DNA of 64,000 nt from Rhipicephalus microplus. Taxonomy: Eukaryota; Arthropoda; Arachnida; Ixodida; Ixodidae. The stretch covers positions 68,670,956-68,734,955 of the forward strand of contig NC_134709.1 of assembly GCF_043290135.1 (NCBI RefSeq), written 5' to 3'. Position numbers and translations under genes: made by a program. Positions 43,808-54,742 of the stretch are shown here, one piece after another; positions within the stretch are counted from its first letter, which is position 1; each line of letters opens with the position of its first letter. The notes beneath the pieces were generated by a model. That model worked only from the letters and a program-made list of their open reading frames with translations. It was not told the DNA's origin and did no database searches.

Positions 43808-46739
43808 AAAAGTACTACAGTGGAATTGCCGCTCCATTTTTTCAGCAGCTACAGACTTACTTCATCTTTGCGATCATTATTCCCCTGATATTGTTGCTTT
43901 ACAAGAAACTTGGCTAGCAGAAAATAAGTATTTTAGGATTAAAAATTGCCGCACATTTCGTTTAGACCGCCCAACTTGGGGTGGAGGTTCGGCAATATTT
44001 ACCTCATGTAAAATCGTCCATAGAACTAAAATTATCTATCAGTCAATGACTTCAGAAAGCGAGATTTGAGCATTAAGCATTACGATTCATTACGCAAGGT
44101 TCAGTACTATCGCCCTTATTATTTAATGCACTACTATATACCATTCTCATACAGCAACATGTACAGGTCTATGTGTATGCCGATGATATCGCATTTTTTG
44201 CTGCGTCGGCGGATATTCACACACTGTATCTGATTCTGCCGACGTACATGAATAGCCTGGAAACGTGGCTAGAGCATATCAACCTATGTCTCTATATTAA
44301 CAAAAGCACAATCATAGTTTTTGCACAAAATGCCCCAATGCAAATTTCACTAATGTACCGACAAGACGCCATATCTCAGGTCGAGTCAGTTAGGTACTTG
44401 GAGGTAACCTACAGCGAAACACTTAACTGGAGTCCCCACATAAAAAACATGGCTGCTAAAGGAGCACGTGACATAGGGATGCTGCGCAGGCTGTTAAGTT
44501 TGGCCTGGAAATTCATCTGGGCAGTCGCCGTTGTGTGTAAGCTGGTCCTATGGAAAGGCTCTCAATCCCTTCGGCGCCAGTCTGACAGACGCTGTCGAAG
44601 GTTTGAGCAATTATCCAGACCAAACAGCAAGCAAAGGCGAGTTCCCGTCCTTCAAATGCGGACCCTTTTGTCGTCCCTTCAAGCAGAAGCGGTGACTAAT
44701 GGACTCGGTGACTCATCGGGCAACGGGAAAGCTGGCGTGACCAGCGACAGAGCTGACGGCGGAGCGGCGCTTCTTTAATCCTCAGTCAAGTAGCCGACCG
44801 GCCGACTGCCTATGCCCGCCAGGCATTGTCCCTGCTGGCCTGGGGAGGAGACGTCGTGTCGCCGCGACGCCACGACGAAAGAGGGCAACAGGGACGGCGT
44901 CTTCCTGGGGGAGACCGCAGCGGCTGCCGCGGATCGCCCCGCTAATTGAGCGAACAAAATCGGCGGACCCTTCGAAGTATGCGGCCAGGATTGTGGGCAC
45001 TCTCGACTAAAGGCACACGCACGACGAGGAAGAGCCCTGGTGGCGTCACCACAGTGCAGTGTTCACGTGGACCGTGCATGCTCGCCCCCTCACCTGTGTG
45101 TGCGTGATTGGTGTTCGACTCGGAGAGGAGGAGCCCGACAGTGCATAAAACGACGCCGCAAAGTGCTGGACGTCGCTCTGAACTATGTAACGTTCAACCA
45201 CCACGCTCGTGGTTTGTGAAACCACTAACCTTTCTTTTCTGTAAATATGTATAAATAGTGCCATAAACATGTTCTGTTTTCGTATCCTCTAGCGTCCTTT
45301 CTTCCGAACCTAACAACTGATGGCAGCGGTGGGATGCCATCAGCAGCGTCCAGCGACCTTCCTTCCTTCCGACCTCTAACAAGGCTCAGTAATTATCATG
45401 CCCGTTTGCGTAGAGACGTGCTCGTCATGATATATTTTATATACATTCGACCGATATTAGAATTCGGCTGTGTTTCGTTTTCTGGCGCTCCGGCTTACAA
45501 AGTTCGACCACTGATTATGTTGGAATGCGAATCTTTACGCTTATTGCTAGGGCTACCTAAACATGTTGCGAACAACATCCTATACGAAGAATCCCGCCTG
45601 CTTTCTCTTATCAAAAGATTTCATATTCTAACGCTACGAACATTCCTTAAAATCTATGCATCACCTCAGAGGAGGTCACACTAAGTGGTCATTAACCAGC
45701 AGACCTCATTCTTCAACCACCACTGGTCTAAATTACGGTGCCCTCAAGTAATATTTACACAGAAACTTTTGGACCCCTTAAGAGTTAACTTTTAGAAAAT
45801 GCTTGTGCTCAACACTGTAGATGGAATTAGGATTGAATTTAATGATATATACCCCAAGAATGCAAAACATTTACCATATCAGTAGAAAAATGGCATTTTA
45901 CAAGATCATTTGGCAAATCTAGAAACATCCACTGTGATAGCGACGGACGCTTCTGTTTATGAAGAGAAGGCTGGCGTAGGAATCGTGTTCCTCTCTAGAT
46001 TGGGCTTTCTCAATTCGATTACCCGACTTTACCCCTATTTACCAGGCGGAGCTACTGGCAATAGTCCTAGCATTGCGTAAAGTGCCCCAAGATCTATCAG
46101 CGGTGATTGTTCTAACTGACTGTCTCTCGGTCTGTATACTGCCTTAAGCTCACCAACATTTTCGCGTACCTTAGGAACTTTCTACTCGCTCATTCCTAGA
46201 CATGTGTGACTCGTTCGAATAGTTTGGGTTCCAGGCCATAGAGGTTTAGCTCTCAATGAGCATGCAGATACACTAGCTGTATCTTCCCTTGATTGTCCTG
46301 TTCCTATTTTGCCTACTTCAGAATATATCACAGCAGCACGCTTTGAAAAAAAAAACGCACAAGAGCCACTAATTTCGAAAAGTATCCTTTGTATTTATCA
46401 GACTATCCACAGCTAAGGTTCTCTTGTAAGAACAAGTGGTGTTCATCAAGAAAGGAAGAAATAGTGATTAAGAGTCTGCGTTATCGAGTCCCTTCATTGA
46501 ACTTTTACCTTCACAGGTCGGGCCTGGCACAGTCGCCTTTGTGTCTTTATTGTAATGAGAGTGAATCTTTGGAGCACTTCTTTTTGTCATGCCGAAAACT
46601 CAAAAGCAAAAGGAAAAATGTACTAGAAGAACCCCTACGAAAGTGGGACTTGACACTTCCGGCGATTCTTTCATTTGGCGCAGTCGCATTTGGTTTCGGC
46701 CACAGAAGCGTTTTTACCGCTGTTACAAATTTCTTATGA
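43808..46739 (+). pseudogene. LINE2 ORF2: endonuclease head, RT tail, RNase H, zinc knuckle
   Basis: Begins with APE motifs 'VLQWNCRSI' and 'VALQETWL'. After a stop at about 44067 it jumps to RT motif 'TQGSVLSPLLFN' (about 44090) and 'YADD' (44173 onward), so the rest of the endonuclease and the RT fingers have been deleted. The RT thumb is cut by the LTR relic and resumes at about 45386 ('RRDVLVMIYFIYIRPILEFG'). RNase H motifs: 'VIATDASVYEEKAGVGI', 'YQAELLAIVLALR', 'VLTDCLS' and 'VWVPGHRGLALNEHAD'. The final knuckle is C-x2-C-x7-H-x4-C ('CLYCNESESLEHFFLSC'). Several stops are present. Confidence 0.82.
44492..45381 (+). mobile_element. LTR retrotransposon relic inside LINE2 (LTR plus PBS)
   Basis: Inserted with a 4-bp TSD AGGC (44488-44491 and 45382-45385). 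The LTR (44492-45315) runs TGTTAAG...CTAACA, has TATAAATAG near 45250, and is followed at 45318-45335 by TGATGGCAGCGGTGGGAT. This differs by one base from the complement of a tRNA-Leu 3' end (…ATCCCACCGCTGCCACCA). After about 25 more bases comes a degenerate copy of the LTR end ('ccttccgacctctaaca'). Nearly all internal sequence and the 3' LTR are therefore lost. Removing the insert with one TSD copy leaves the LINE2 frame open. Confidence 0.72.
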
Positions 46740-47003
46740 GAATCTAAAAGAGTGGAATGCTAAACATAGATAAATTCGGTTGTTTTATGTATAGATTTTT
46801 TTCCTTTCGTGTGTTATGTTTTCTTTTTCAAGTTTTTTGTTTGTTTAGAAATCTAACACCTTTAAAATATTACCTATACTACGTAATTATTCCAACGCTC
46901 CCTTTGAAGAAGTGAATTAATTTAAAAAGCAAGGCACTGTCCCACTCATGGCCTATCCCCCTAGGTGGGCTGCGCCAAGGTGTTGAGAAACCAACCAACC
47001 AAC

Positions 47004-47540
47004 CCCACAGTGGGTATGCGCTACAAGTAAAGGTCAACAAAAACAAGAGTATATATTGAACGGCCGTGCGCAGTGGAACACAGGGGCCGGCACAGCGGAG
47101 TAGAGGGTGGATCGACCGAGAAGCCTGCCGGTCCCGCCCCAGTATTGGCAAGCCTCGGGAGCCACCCGAGTTTCAGCTCCAGTGAGTTGGTGTCCACCCA
47201 CACTCAGCAGTCATCCAGCTGGCCTGCTCTGTGCGGTCAGCTGACGGCACTCTTCCGTGCGTGCGACGTCGACCTTCAACGAGCCCGGGCTCGCAACCGC
47301 TCGTCAGCCCCGCAAAGACGCATTAAGCAGGGTGTTATGGGGCGTGCTAGGAGCGCCTGCCTGCTGTGTTTGTACCAAGGGGAATGACACGCAAGCACCG
47401 CGCGTCGCGCGCGGAACGATGTTCGGCACCATCAGCAAAGACAAGATGGACAGTTGCGGCGACAGATAGTCATCCTATATAGGAGGCTGACACCGTTCGT
47501 CCCGTTCATCTCAGAGACGTTAGCCACTGAGTGAGCATAG
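47004..47540. other. GC-rich sequence, possible LTR remnant
   Basis: 47335 begins TGTTATGGGGCG, and 'cctatataggaggctgac' at 47474-47491 resembles an LTR TATA region. No second LTR or PBS is clear, so this stays tentative. Confidence 0.25.
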
Positions 47541-47545
47541 AGAGA

Positions 47546-47581
<36 letters not shown>

Positions 47582-47845
47582 CTTTATTCACAGAATCCTG
47601 CGTGGAGTAAGTGCCGGCCTCGCAGCTCGCGGTCTATCCTTCTAATGTTGTTCTAGTCGGTGCAGTCGTAGAAACACTGGGCCAAGAACTCTAGGGTTGA
47701 ACGTGACCCGACAGAGGATAGTTGGGTTCCCGCGCCCCGCGCTAGCGGGTCACGAGTTCCCGTTCTCCTCTGCCCGGCCAGGGCCCCCTCGAGCCGCTGG
47801 ATCACCCATTTCTGAGATTGGCGGTGCATGCTGTCGTCGGTACCA
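47541..47845 (-). mobile_element. 5'-truncated retroelement end, TSD GAGTGAGCATAG
   Basis: 12-bp perfect TSD at 47529-47540 and 47846-47857. On the minus strand a short coding remnant ('LEFLAQCFYDCTD') is followed by GAATAAAG and a (CT)n tail (47541-47582). A tail plus TSD and 5' truncation indicate LINE-type insertion. Confidence 0.7.
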
Positions 47846-48294
47846 GAGTGAGCATAGCGCCTGGCCGTGATAGGACGCAATACTTAGTGGGGGGGGGGAG
47901 GGGGGTTCTAGTTATTTATATTGTTGTGTGGGTTTGTTGTTTGTATTATTAAGTGGAATGAAGTGTGTTTTTAGATCACACCGGGTCCGATTAAGGGGTC
48001 GATACCGCTGACTCCAGCAAACCGAGCCGGGCGAAATACACATCGTGACGTATTGAAACCTGCGGGCAGCCCGGCTTGCTCAGATGTTGGAATGACCGTC
48101 CCGGAGAGGCGTTGGTCTTGGATTTGAGACCTTGATCAAGGTGAATTTTTAGTCGGGAGAGAAGCTTTATTTCACTGAAATTCTCATGGATCGTTGCTTT
48201 TTTTCTTTCCGACTTTTGCAGCACCAATTTGCCCATAAAATAACACGCAAAAAGCTGGTATTTTATCACCCATGTTTTCTAACTTGTCTCAATG

Positions 48295-48530
48295 CCCCGC
48301 CGCGGTGTTCTAGTGGCTAAGGTACTCGGCTGCTGACCCGCAGGTCGCGGGATCAAATCCCGGCTGCGGCGGCTGCATTTCCGATGGAGGCGGACATGTT
48401 GTAGGCCCGTGTACTCAGATTTGGGTGCACGTTAAGGAACCCCAGGTGGTCGAAATTTCTAGAGCCCTCCACTACGGCGTCTCTCATAATATCGTGGTTT
48501 TGGGACGTTAAACCCCACATATCAATCAAT
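48295..48530 (+). mobile_element. Ruka SINE, perfect TSD CTAACTTGTCTCAATG
   Basis: 16-bp TSD at 48279-48294 and 48531-48546; full head and body. Confidence 0.95.
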
Positions 48531-48771
48531 CTAACTTGTCTCAATGAATTAAATAAATTGCATTGTTTTTAGAGTGACTTCGAACAACTATAAGACTATA
48601 ATAGATTACGGCGTAAGAATAAATACGTGCTCCGCCCCCGGAACTGCAGCGCGCCTGAGATTCACCAGTGCGACAGAACAATGGTGGGCGATTCGTACTC
48701 AAACCATGAGCGCTTCTTTGCTAATAATACAAGTATCACGAACAGTACGAATTAATAGTTCGTAGTTTCTT

Positions 48772-48950
48772 GGCTGCGGCGGCTGCATTTCCGATGGAGG
48801 CGGAAATGTTGTAGGCCCGTGTGCTCAGATTCGGTGCCCGTTAAAGCTCCCCAGGTGGTCGAAATTTTTGGAGCTCTCCACTACGGTGTCTCTCATAATC
48901 ATATCGTGGTTTTGGGACATTAAACCCCGCATATCAATAAATCAAATCAA
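48772..48950 (+). mobile_element. Ruka SINE, 5'-truncated, perfect TSD GTTCGTAGTTTCTT
   Basis: Starts at the 'ggctgcggcggctgcatttc' position, so the tRNA head is missing. The 14-bp TSD lies at 48758-48771 and 48951-48964. The truncation occurred during reverse transcription and was not a later deletion. Confidence 0.93.
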
Positions 48951-48964
48951 GTTCGTAGTTTCTT

Positions 48965-51604
48965 TTAACTGTGTTGCGTTTGGCTCAGCAGTGAAGTCGT
49001 ATTTTTGGTAAAATGTACCATTAAGTGAAAACTTTCTACCAAGAGCTATCGCATATGGCTTACGGCCAAGTCGTATGCCTGAAATATTGTGAAAAGTCAT
49101 GAGGTCACGTAAAGGAGCAATTGCAATTAGCGGTACATGACTGGGACGGCCTTATGCTTTCCCATAGTAGAGTGCCAAGTACTGTAAATCGTTAAACACT
49201 TTTTCGAAACACAAAATTCTGCCTGAGTGGGAAAGTGTCTGCTGTGAGCGGAGCTTCCATTCATTTTAGGCTGTCACGCCTTTTGGGAAATGTACTTACA
49301 ACAGGCGACTCGAAATGTCGCTGCGCAGGGTCTGTGGCGATCGTCGCCACTGCTACCTTACAACTCTATTTTAGTGAAACACCTCATATTGTCCTTGTGT
49401 TTCTCTTAAAAAGCGATTAAGTAAATTGGAACTTTAGGGACTCATTTTTTTATACGCAACGTAAATGATAACCAACAGACAATAATTCCAAGGAAAGTAT
49501 GAGGGATGTTAATAGAGTTAAAAGTGATGAATGACGACAGCAATGACTGCTTTTCCAGTTAATCCCGGGCATGAAGAAGGAATGCATGAATTACTCCGAG
49601 CTGGTAAGCGTTACTTTCGACGCCTAATTAATTATGTCGATAATTATGAAAAAGGCGTTTGTTGCATACCTGCGCTGGGGCTCATCTACATAAGCAAGCC
49701 GCTTTGGGGTCCCGACACTTCGCTGACGAAAACGCAAAACTTGCTTCCACGGCTGGCGGACAGATATCCCACGCGGTATTCTCACCTTGATAACACTACC
49801 ACCACGGCACCAATTTACTAAAACAATATGGAAGTGAAATCGACGAAGCAGGGGACAAGCATTTGTAATTGCAACTGACAGGAGGCGCTGCAAGTCGAGT
49901 CTGAGTCCGAGGAACTAGAATGCATAGTTGCGCAAGTTGCTTCGACCACCGTTCTGTACGTCAAGAAGTTATCAAAATGCTAGCCACAGCCGTTAATAAG
50001 AGCCTTAACATTGATTGCGTTTTGCTTGAAAAAGGAGTACTGACACATATTTTAGGCTCCTCAAAGGAGTCGTTTCTATGGTGCGTACTATCAGTGCTCT
50101 TCCCGTACCCAAGCCGAGAACACCTACGAATTATTTCAGTTTGATTTTAAAGTTTAATTCAATATTTACTTTTATTTATTAATACCTGAAGTACCCCAGC
50201 TTGCGGTTTTACCTGAAAGATTGGTGGTTACTTAGTGACAACGATTCATTGGGCAATTTGAAGGCTAGTGGGTAGGATAGGAGGGCAGTGTCTCTGAGTA
50301 GCGCGTTTATCACGCAGCATCCGCTAGCTAACCCTGCCACAATGCACAGTGTCACAAGTCAACATGGGGTCTGTGAAATATGCGTCTTGCATGCCCCTGG
50401 ACGACCATATAATAAATCGTCGTTTACGTAAACCACGTACGACTGACCTCATACTGGCGGCTGTTGCAACTTTGCCGTGCGTTGTAGTTTTCCTGTCACG
50501 TCATGGCTGTGTTCACACGTCGCAGTAAAGCCACCAGCTGGATACTTAAACCGAAATTTCCTTTTTTGAGTAGGAATAACACTAAGTTAAACAATGCATT
50601 ACCAAGCACTGACCCTTTTTTAGGATTCTCTACATTGACTTTCTTATTCAGAGCAACAGCCCGAAAATATTTTAAATTCGTGTGAGTACTTCTTTACATT
50701 GTCGATTGGGCAATCTTCTGCAAAGTGCCTGTCGTCGAAATAACGCATGTTGTGATTTACTGAGTTCAGGAAACGGGTCGAATGAGCGAATACCATTGGC
50801 TGGGGATGTTGTCCGCTATGCCCATATAGCAGCAATGACATTGGCATTAAGACCTAATCACATTCGCCGCGAAGGACATTACATTTGCCTTCGGGGGTCC
50901 GGCACGCAGGTGAAGTTTATAGGCCCCGAGCTCATCCACATTACCGAATTTCTGATTCTTGCGGCGAAAATGGCCGCTGGAACTTGAGCCAGAGTCAAGG
51001 CGCTTTAAGTTGCGCGTAGAACAAGTGCTCTTAGCTTGTTGTTGTTAATTAGAATAATTGGTCATTGCTTACAAATTCACATGTGTCGCTGTGCTTTTTT
51101 TTTGTAATTACCCCATTCATACCGCCACAGAAGGTTCACCTGTCAATTTTTCTGAACCTCTTCTTGTACAATTATAACCACTTAACCGAAGTGAAATGCG
51201 TAAGAATAGACATGGCTTAACTTGTAGCGACAGTGTAGACACTTGTAAAGACACTGCCTTTAGTGACACCTCACTGCTTGAGGATTCTGTATCCTTTCAA
51301 GCTTTTATAATTTCCCCAACTTCTGCCTTGTTGGGTTATCTCTTGGCTGTTTCCTTTATAGTGTATGTCATTTCGAAATTGTTTGTAGGTGAGAACTGTA
51401 GGTTTCGAGTACCCTTCTGGTTATTTCTTCTACAAATAAAATAGAAGAAAGGGCGTTGACAGTATAATAGGTTGAAGGGAAAAAAACTGACATGATGCTT
51501 TGCGAAATACTGAACGAGTGACGCCACAAACTTAATGTTGCTCGTCAGAAAGACCAAGGTGCACCTCAATTCTTACCTTGTCTATTTCTGCCTCTCTTCC
51601 ACAG
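48965..51604. other. No recognisable gene (presumed intron of gene B at its end)
   Basis: The frames at 49531-49821 and 50682-50987 have no domain or splice support. The final 60 bases form the pyrimidine-rich acceptor of the exon at 51605. Confidence 0.35.
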
Positions 51605-51700
51605 TGCCTGACTGACAAGGATTGCTGCCAGGAGAGGTTGTGCTACGAATACCGCTGCTCTTTTTCAAATCTTACAAAGAAAAAACAAAAACCAGGTTAA
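51605..51700 (+). CDS. Putative terminal cysteine exon of gene B (knottin-like)
   Basis: TTTCTGCCTCTCTTCCACAG ends at 51604. The exon begins with a Cys codon and has 31 codons to TAA 51698-51700. The cysteines follow C-x5-C-C-x4-C-x4-C, exactly as at 34535, with 'DCC' also shared. It ends in a Lys-rich tail (about 'TKKKQKPG'), unlike the exon at 34535. AATAAA is at 51733-51738, only 33 bases after the stop. Phase 0 acceptors in both exons support common ancestry. It would encode the core of a small secreted disulfide-rich peptide, perhaps salivary; the target is unknown. Confidence 0.52.
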   Translation, partial: CLTDKDCCQERLCYEYRCSFSNLTKKKQKPG

Positions 51701-51732
51701 CAGGGGTGGTCGGCAGGGGTGGGTAGTGTGTA

Positions 51733-51738
51733 AATAAA
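51733..51738 (+). terminator. Polyadenylation signal for gene B
   Basis: AATAAA 33 bases after the stop codon. Confidence 0.45.
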
Positions 51739-51739
51739 T

Positions 51740-53833
51740 CAAAGAAGTAGCGAATTCACGCGGTATATGGACTGCCCTTTGACGATTAACAACGCTGAAT
51801 CTCTACAAAATGGACGAGGAATAGATTCGAATCCCATCGACGTCACATTCCATTGCCGCTTTATCCAACATGATGCGCGTCTGTATATCACAATTTAAAA
51901 AAAGGCGTCATTCATCGAGTGAGTAGCTTGAAAAGCCTATCTGCAATGTTGTAATACCACTCTTAGATCTCGGTGGTGAAGTGCCGCAATAATCCTGGTA
52001 CTTCCCGCCACCGTGCGACCTCTTCGCCTCTTTTGTATTCTCACCCTTCCACATTTCTTCATCTTTCTCATTTTGTTTTGCACGACAATTGGTTCCTTTC
52101 GTGGTTGCCCTTGGAAACACGTAGATATTGCATTTTGCGAGCGCTTTTTCTTGTTCATTCGCGCCGTATAGACGTCAGACTCTGGAGTTTTGCGGACACG
52201 CAGCGCCACCTGTCGACGCAGTTTTGAGTAGTTCAAAGCCCGCCTCCCCTTCACAGTTTGCTGCGCAACCAGGTGCAACTGCAGCGCACGAAACAACGAT
52301 TGAGCTTAATATTAGGTGCATTTGGGCATTGAATACTCAGAAAAACAGCTATGAATTTATATCCGCTAGCTGGACGCGTCACCGAACCGCCGTGAAGTGC
52401 TTGCTGGTTCACTCGCCTGAACGACGGCGAAATCAAAAGCAGACGCAAACTCCGCGCTCTACGAAAAAAGACCCCTGTATGCGCTACTGTTGCGTTGGGA
52501 ATCGCCACGGACGTAGATGACTTCAGTTTTAATGATTTCCACAGCTTTTGCAAAGCAGAATGGCGAGAGCGCTAAATAAAGGCCGTTGCGAACTTGTCGG
52601 GTATGTGAATACTCGCGTTCTCCACAGCCGTTCGCTTGAGTAAGTGTGATAATGTAGGTCTCCTGTTATTGTTTTGAGTAGTCTTAACCGAGAATCATGG
52701 TAACTTTGATTATGAAGCTTAACAGACCCTCCGTCCGCGGTGCGCGAGTTGCAACAGTAGACAGGTGACGCCCGGCCGCGATAAACATCGCACACGCTGC
52801 GACCACCGATAGTCTGAAGTTATCGTTACCACACAGCATTACGCACACTTGGGCTTTGAAAGATCTAAGTGCCAGCTTTAACTAGGAAATGCCAACATGT
52901 GCGTCATACATGCAAATCGCAAAATGATCACGACCACAAACGTTTTTTTTTTTTTTTGCCGTTGGTCTCCGGCATTACCGGAGTTATCTCGGAGGCTTGC
53001 CTTTCGTTGTACACTAAGAAAGATGGACACGCATGTATCCCCATTCGCAGTTATACACGGAAGGCAACCGTCAACAGAGCATTCGAACGTGCCTAATAAA
53101 ACACTTAAATGCACAGCAAGCAACTTCAAGCAACTGCAAACAAGAATGCAACGGAAAGCGAAAATCCGCAGGGCCATTCGTGCCAGATAAAGCGAGCTTC
53201 GTACCACTGATCGCATAGATTTTTCGTGTATGCACTTAGTTTAGTGCTTGCCTCGAACTCGATATCATGGAATGCTCGCTTTCACTTAAATTTCCAGGTG
53301 CAGCACGCCGAAATAAATTAAGCATATTTCGTATTCAGCCCGCATTTCGCTTTGACGAGCTTCTTACCTTTATGAAGCGAGCTTGGATTGAAGAATGAAA
53401 ATTACCAGGTCCTTGATTTTCAGGCAACCACGCCTCAAGACGAACGAAAGAGGAGGGCATATGCACGTTCGCTTGCGGACGGCTCTCTGTGCACTACTCA
53501 ATTATGGCCGGCGCGGCGATGGGGGCGCTGGTGGCAGCGTTTTTCGCAGCGCCGCCTGGGCAGAGTCTGACGTCTACTGCACCTCTGAAACGCGTAGCCA
53601 ACGGAGCACGTGTTGATCCAGTGAGGAGTGTGTGCATTGTGCTCACCAACGACCCCAACACAGCGATGACACGTAAATCTTCGTCGCGAAGATCCTTAGT
53701 CAAATCTTGTTTCGCCTCTTTGTAGACGCGCCGTGTGGTACGGACGGCACTCGACATCCGTCCTCGCCTTCCTCGAAGCTCGAAGTGCCCCGCAGGTTCT
53801 GAATACCTTAGAGTCCGTCTTTGCAAGCTTTTT
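51740..53833. other. No recognisable gene
   Basis: Contains a T15 run at about 52944-52959. The frame ending at AATAAA 53093-53098 ('CLSLYTKKDGHACIPIR') lacks a convincing acceptor. 53480-53730 is CpG-rich with an Ala-rich frame of no known domain. Confidence 0.35.
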
Positions 53834-54296
53834 TTAAAGGGCCACTCACCACCTGACGTTTAAAAACGAAGGGGTGATTTTCTCCTCTCCTTCATACACA
53901 CAATGCTTCCTCCTCGCCCCTTAGTTCTTGAATGCACGTGAACAATATATCAGATCTAAGCGTTAGAGCCCATCAGGATTTCGCATTTCTCGGCTGCACG
54001 CTGTTATTGCCGCCTGCGCTGTTGTAAACCCAAATAATGGAGTTCGATCGTTTGATTATGCACGATATTCATGCGAGACAAAAAAGAACAGATGGACGGC
54101 TGCATGGAAAAGCAGTGCAGGAAACAAATCACATGTGATATTTCGCGTATATCGATGAATCCAGAGCATGTACGCTGTAGACGTCACGGAAACTACTGTC
54201 TACGTCACAGTAGTGCACCAAGAAGGACGAGAAAAATCAGAAAAGAATATTGTCGTCTTTTTTTGTATTTTGCGAGCCTGGTGAGTGGCCCTTTAA
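53834..54296. mobile_element. MITE with TTAA ends (piggyBac type)
   Basis: 463 bp bounded by TTAA on each side and inverted termini AGGGCCACTCACCA / TGGTGAGTGGCCCT (14 bp, perfect). TTAA duplication is the signature of piggyBac transposition. There is no transposase inside, so it is non-autonomous. Internal sequence has no clear repeat. Confidence 0.8.
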
Positions 54297-54529
54297 CATT
54301 GTGTGTTGCTGCTGTACTTCATCTAAGACAGTCGAAGTTGACCCGTACTCAGTGACAGTTCAGGTTTAGGTGTGTTCCAATACTCACCGTAGACGGCTAA
54401 ATAGACAGATAAATGGATGGCAGCCATCTTAAGTCCCATTCCAATTTTCACGTAGCCGGCAAAGTAGAAAGCTCCGAGAAGACCACATCGTAGACACATC
54501 GTAGATGCAGGCTACTTTGCTGTCTAAAC

Positions 54530-54619
54530 ATGATGGCGACTCAGCGGATCACTCAGGTAGACCGAATCTCGCCGGAATGGTCGTCTGCACGCAAGCGGAT
54601 GCTTCTCCAGAAGCTCAAT
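54530..54619 (+). CDS. Candidate first coding exon with GTAAGT donor
   Basis: Two ATGs in tandem (54530, 54533) open 30 codons that end exactly at AAT|GTAAGT, a consensus splice donor, in phase 0. The residues are mixed and soluble-looking ('MMATQRITQVDRISPEWSS' and then a basic stretch), unlike the composition of nearby repeats. No matching downstream exon was found before the window is taken over by LINE copy A. I do not recognise the protein. Confidence 0.3.
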
Positions 54620-54742
54620 GTAAGTAAAGTTTATATTTTTAAAGATTTTAACACAAATTAAGCCAGAAATTACCACTGTTACGTTTGTTTATTTTGGCTT
54701 TTTCTTCTGCACACAAGGTAGCGCCTCGTCGCGCAAAAGCCG

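Larger units (their letters stand above)
42100..47003 (+). mobile_element. LINE2: second RNase H-bearing LINE, with deletion and LTR relic
   Basis: 5' UTR-like sequence, ORF1 (42401-43747), ORF2 from about 43808 with a large internal deletion, C-terminal zinc knuckle, then a 3' UTR ending in the CCAA-repeat tail (ACCAACCAACCAACC, about 46989-47003). The 5' limit is uncertain; no TSD was identified. An LTR-type insertion lies at 44492-45381. It differs in sequence from the LINE at 10.3 kb. Confidence 0.82.

Noticed and set aside
52869..53096. Frame with two cysteines ending near an AATAAA
   Set aside because: The T-run upstream is not followed by a proper AG acceptor at the right place, and there is no match to the cysteine exons at 34.5 and 51.6 kb.
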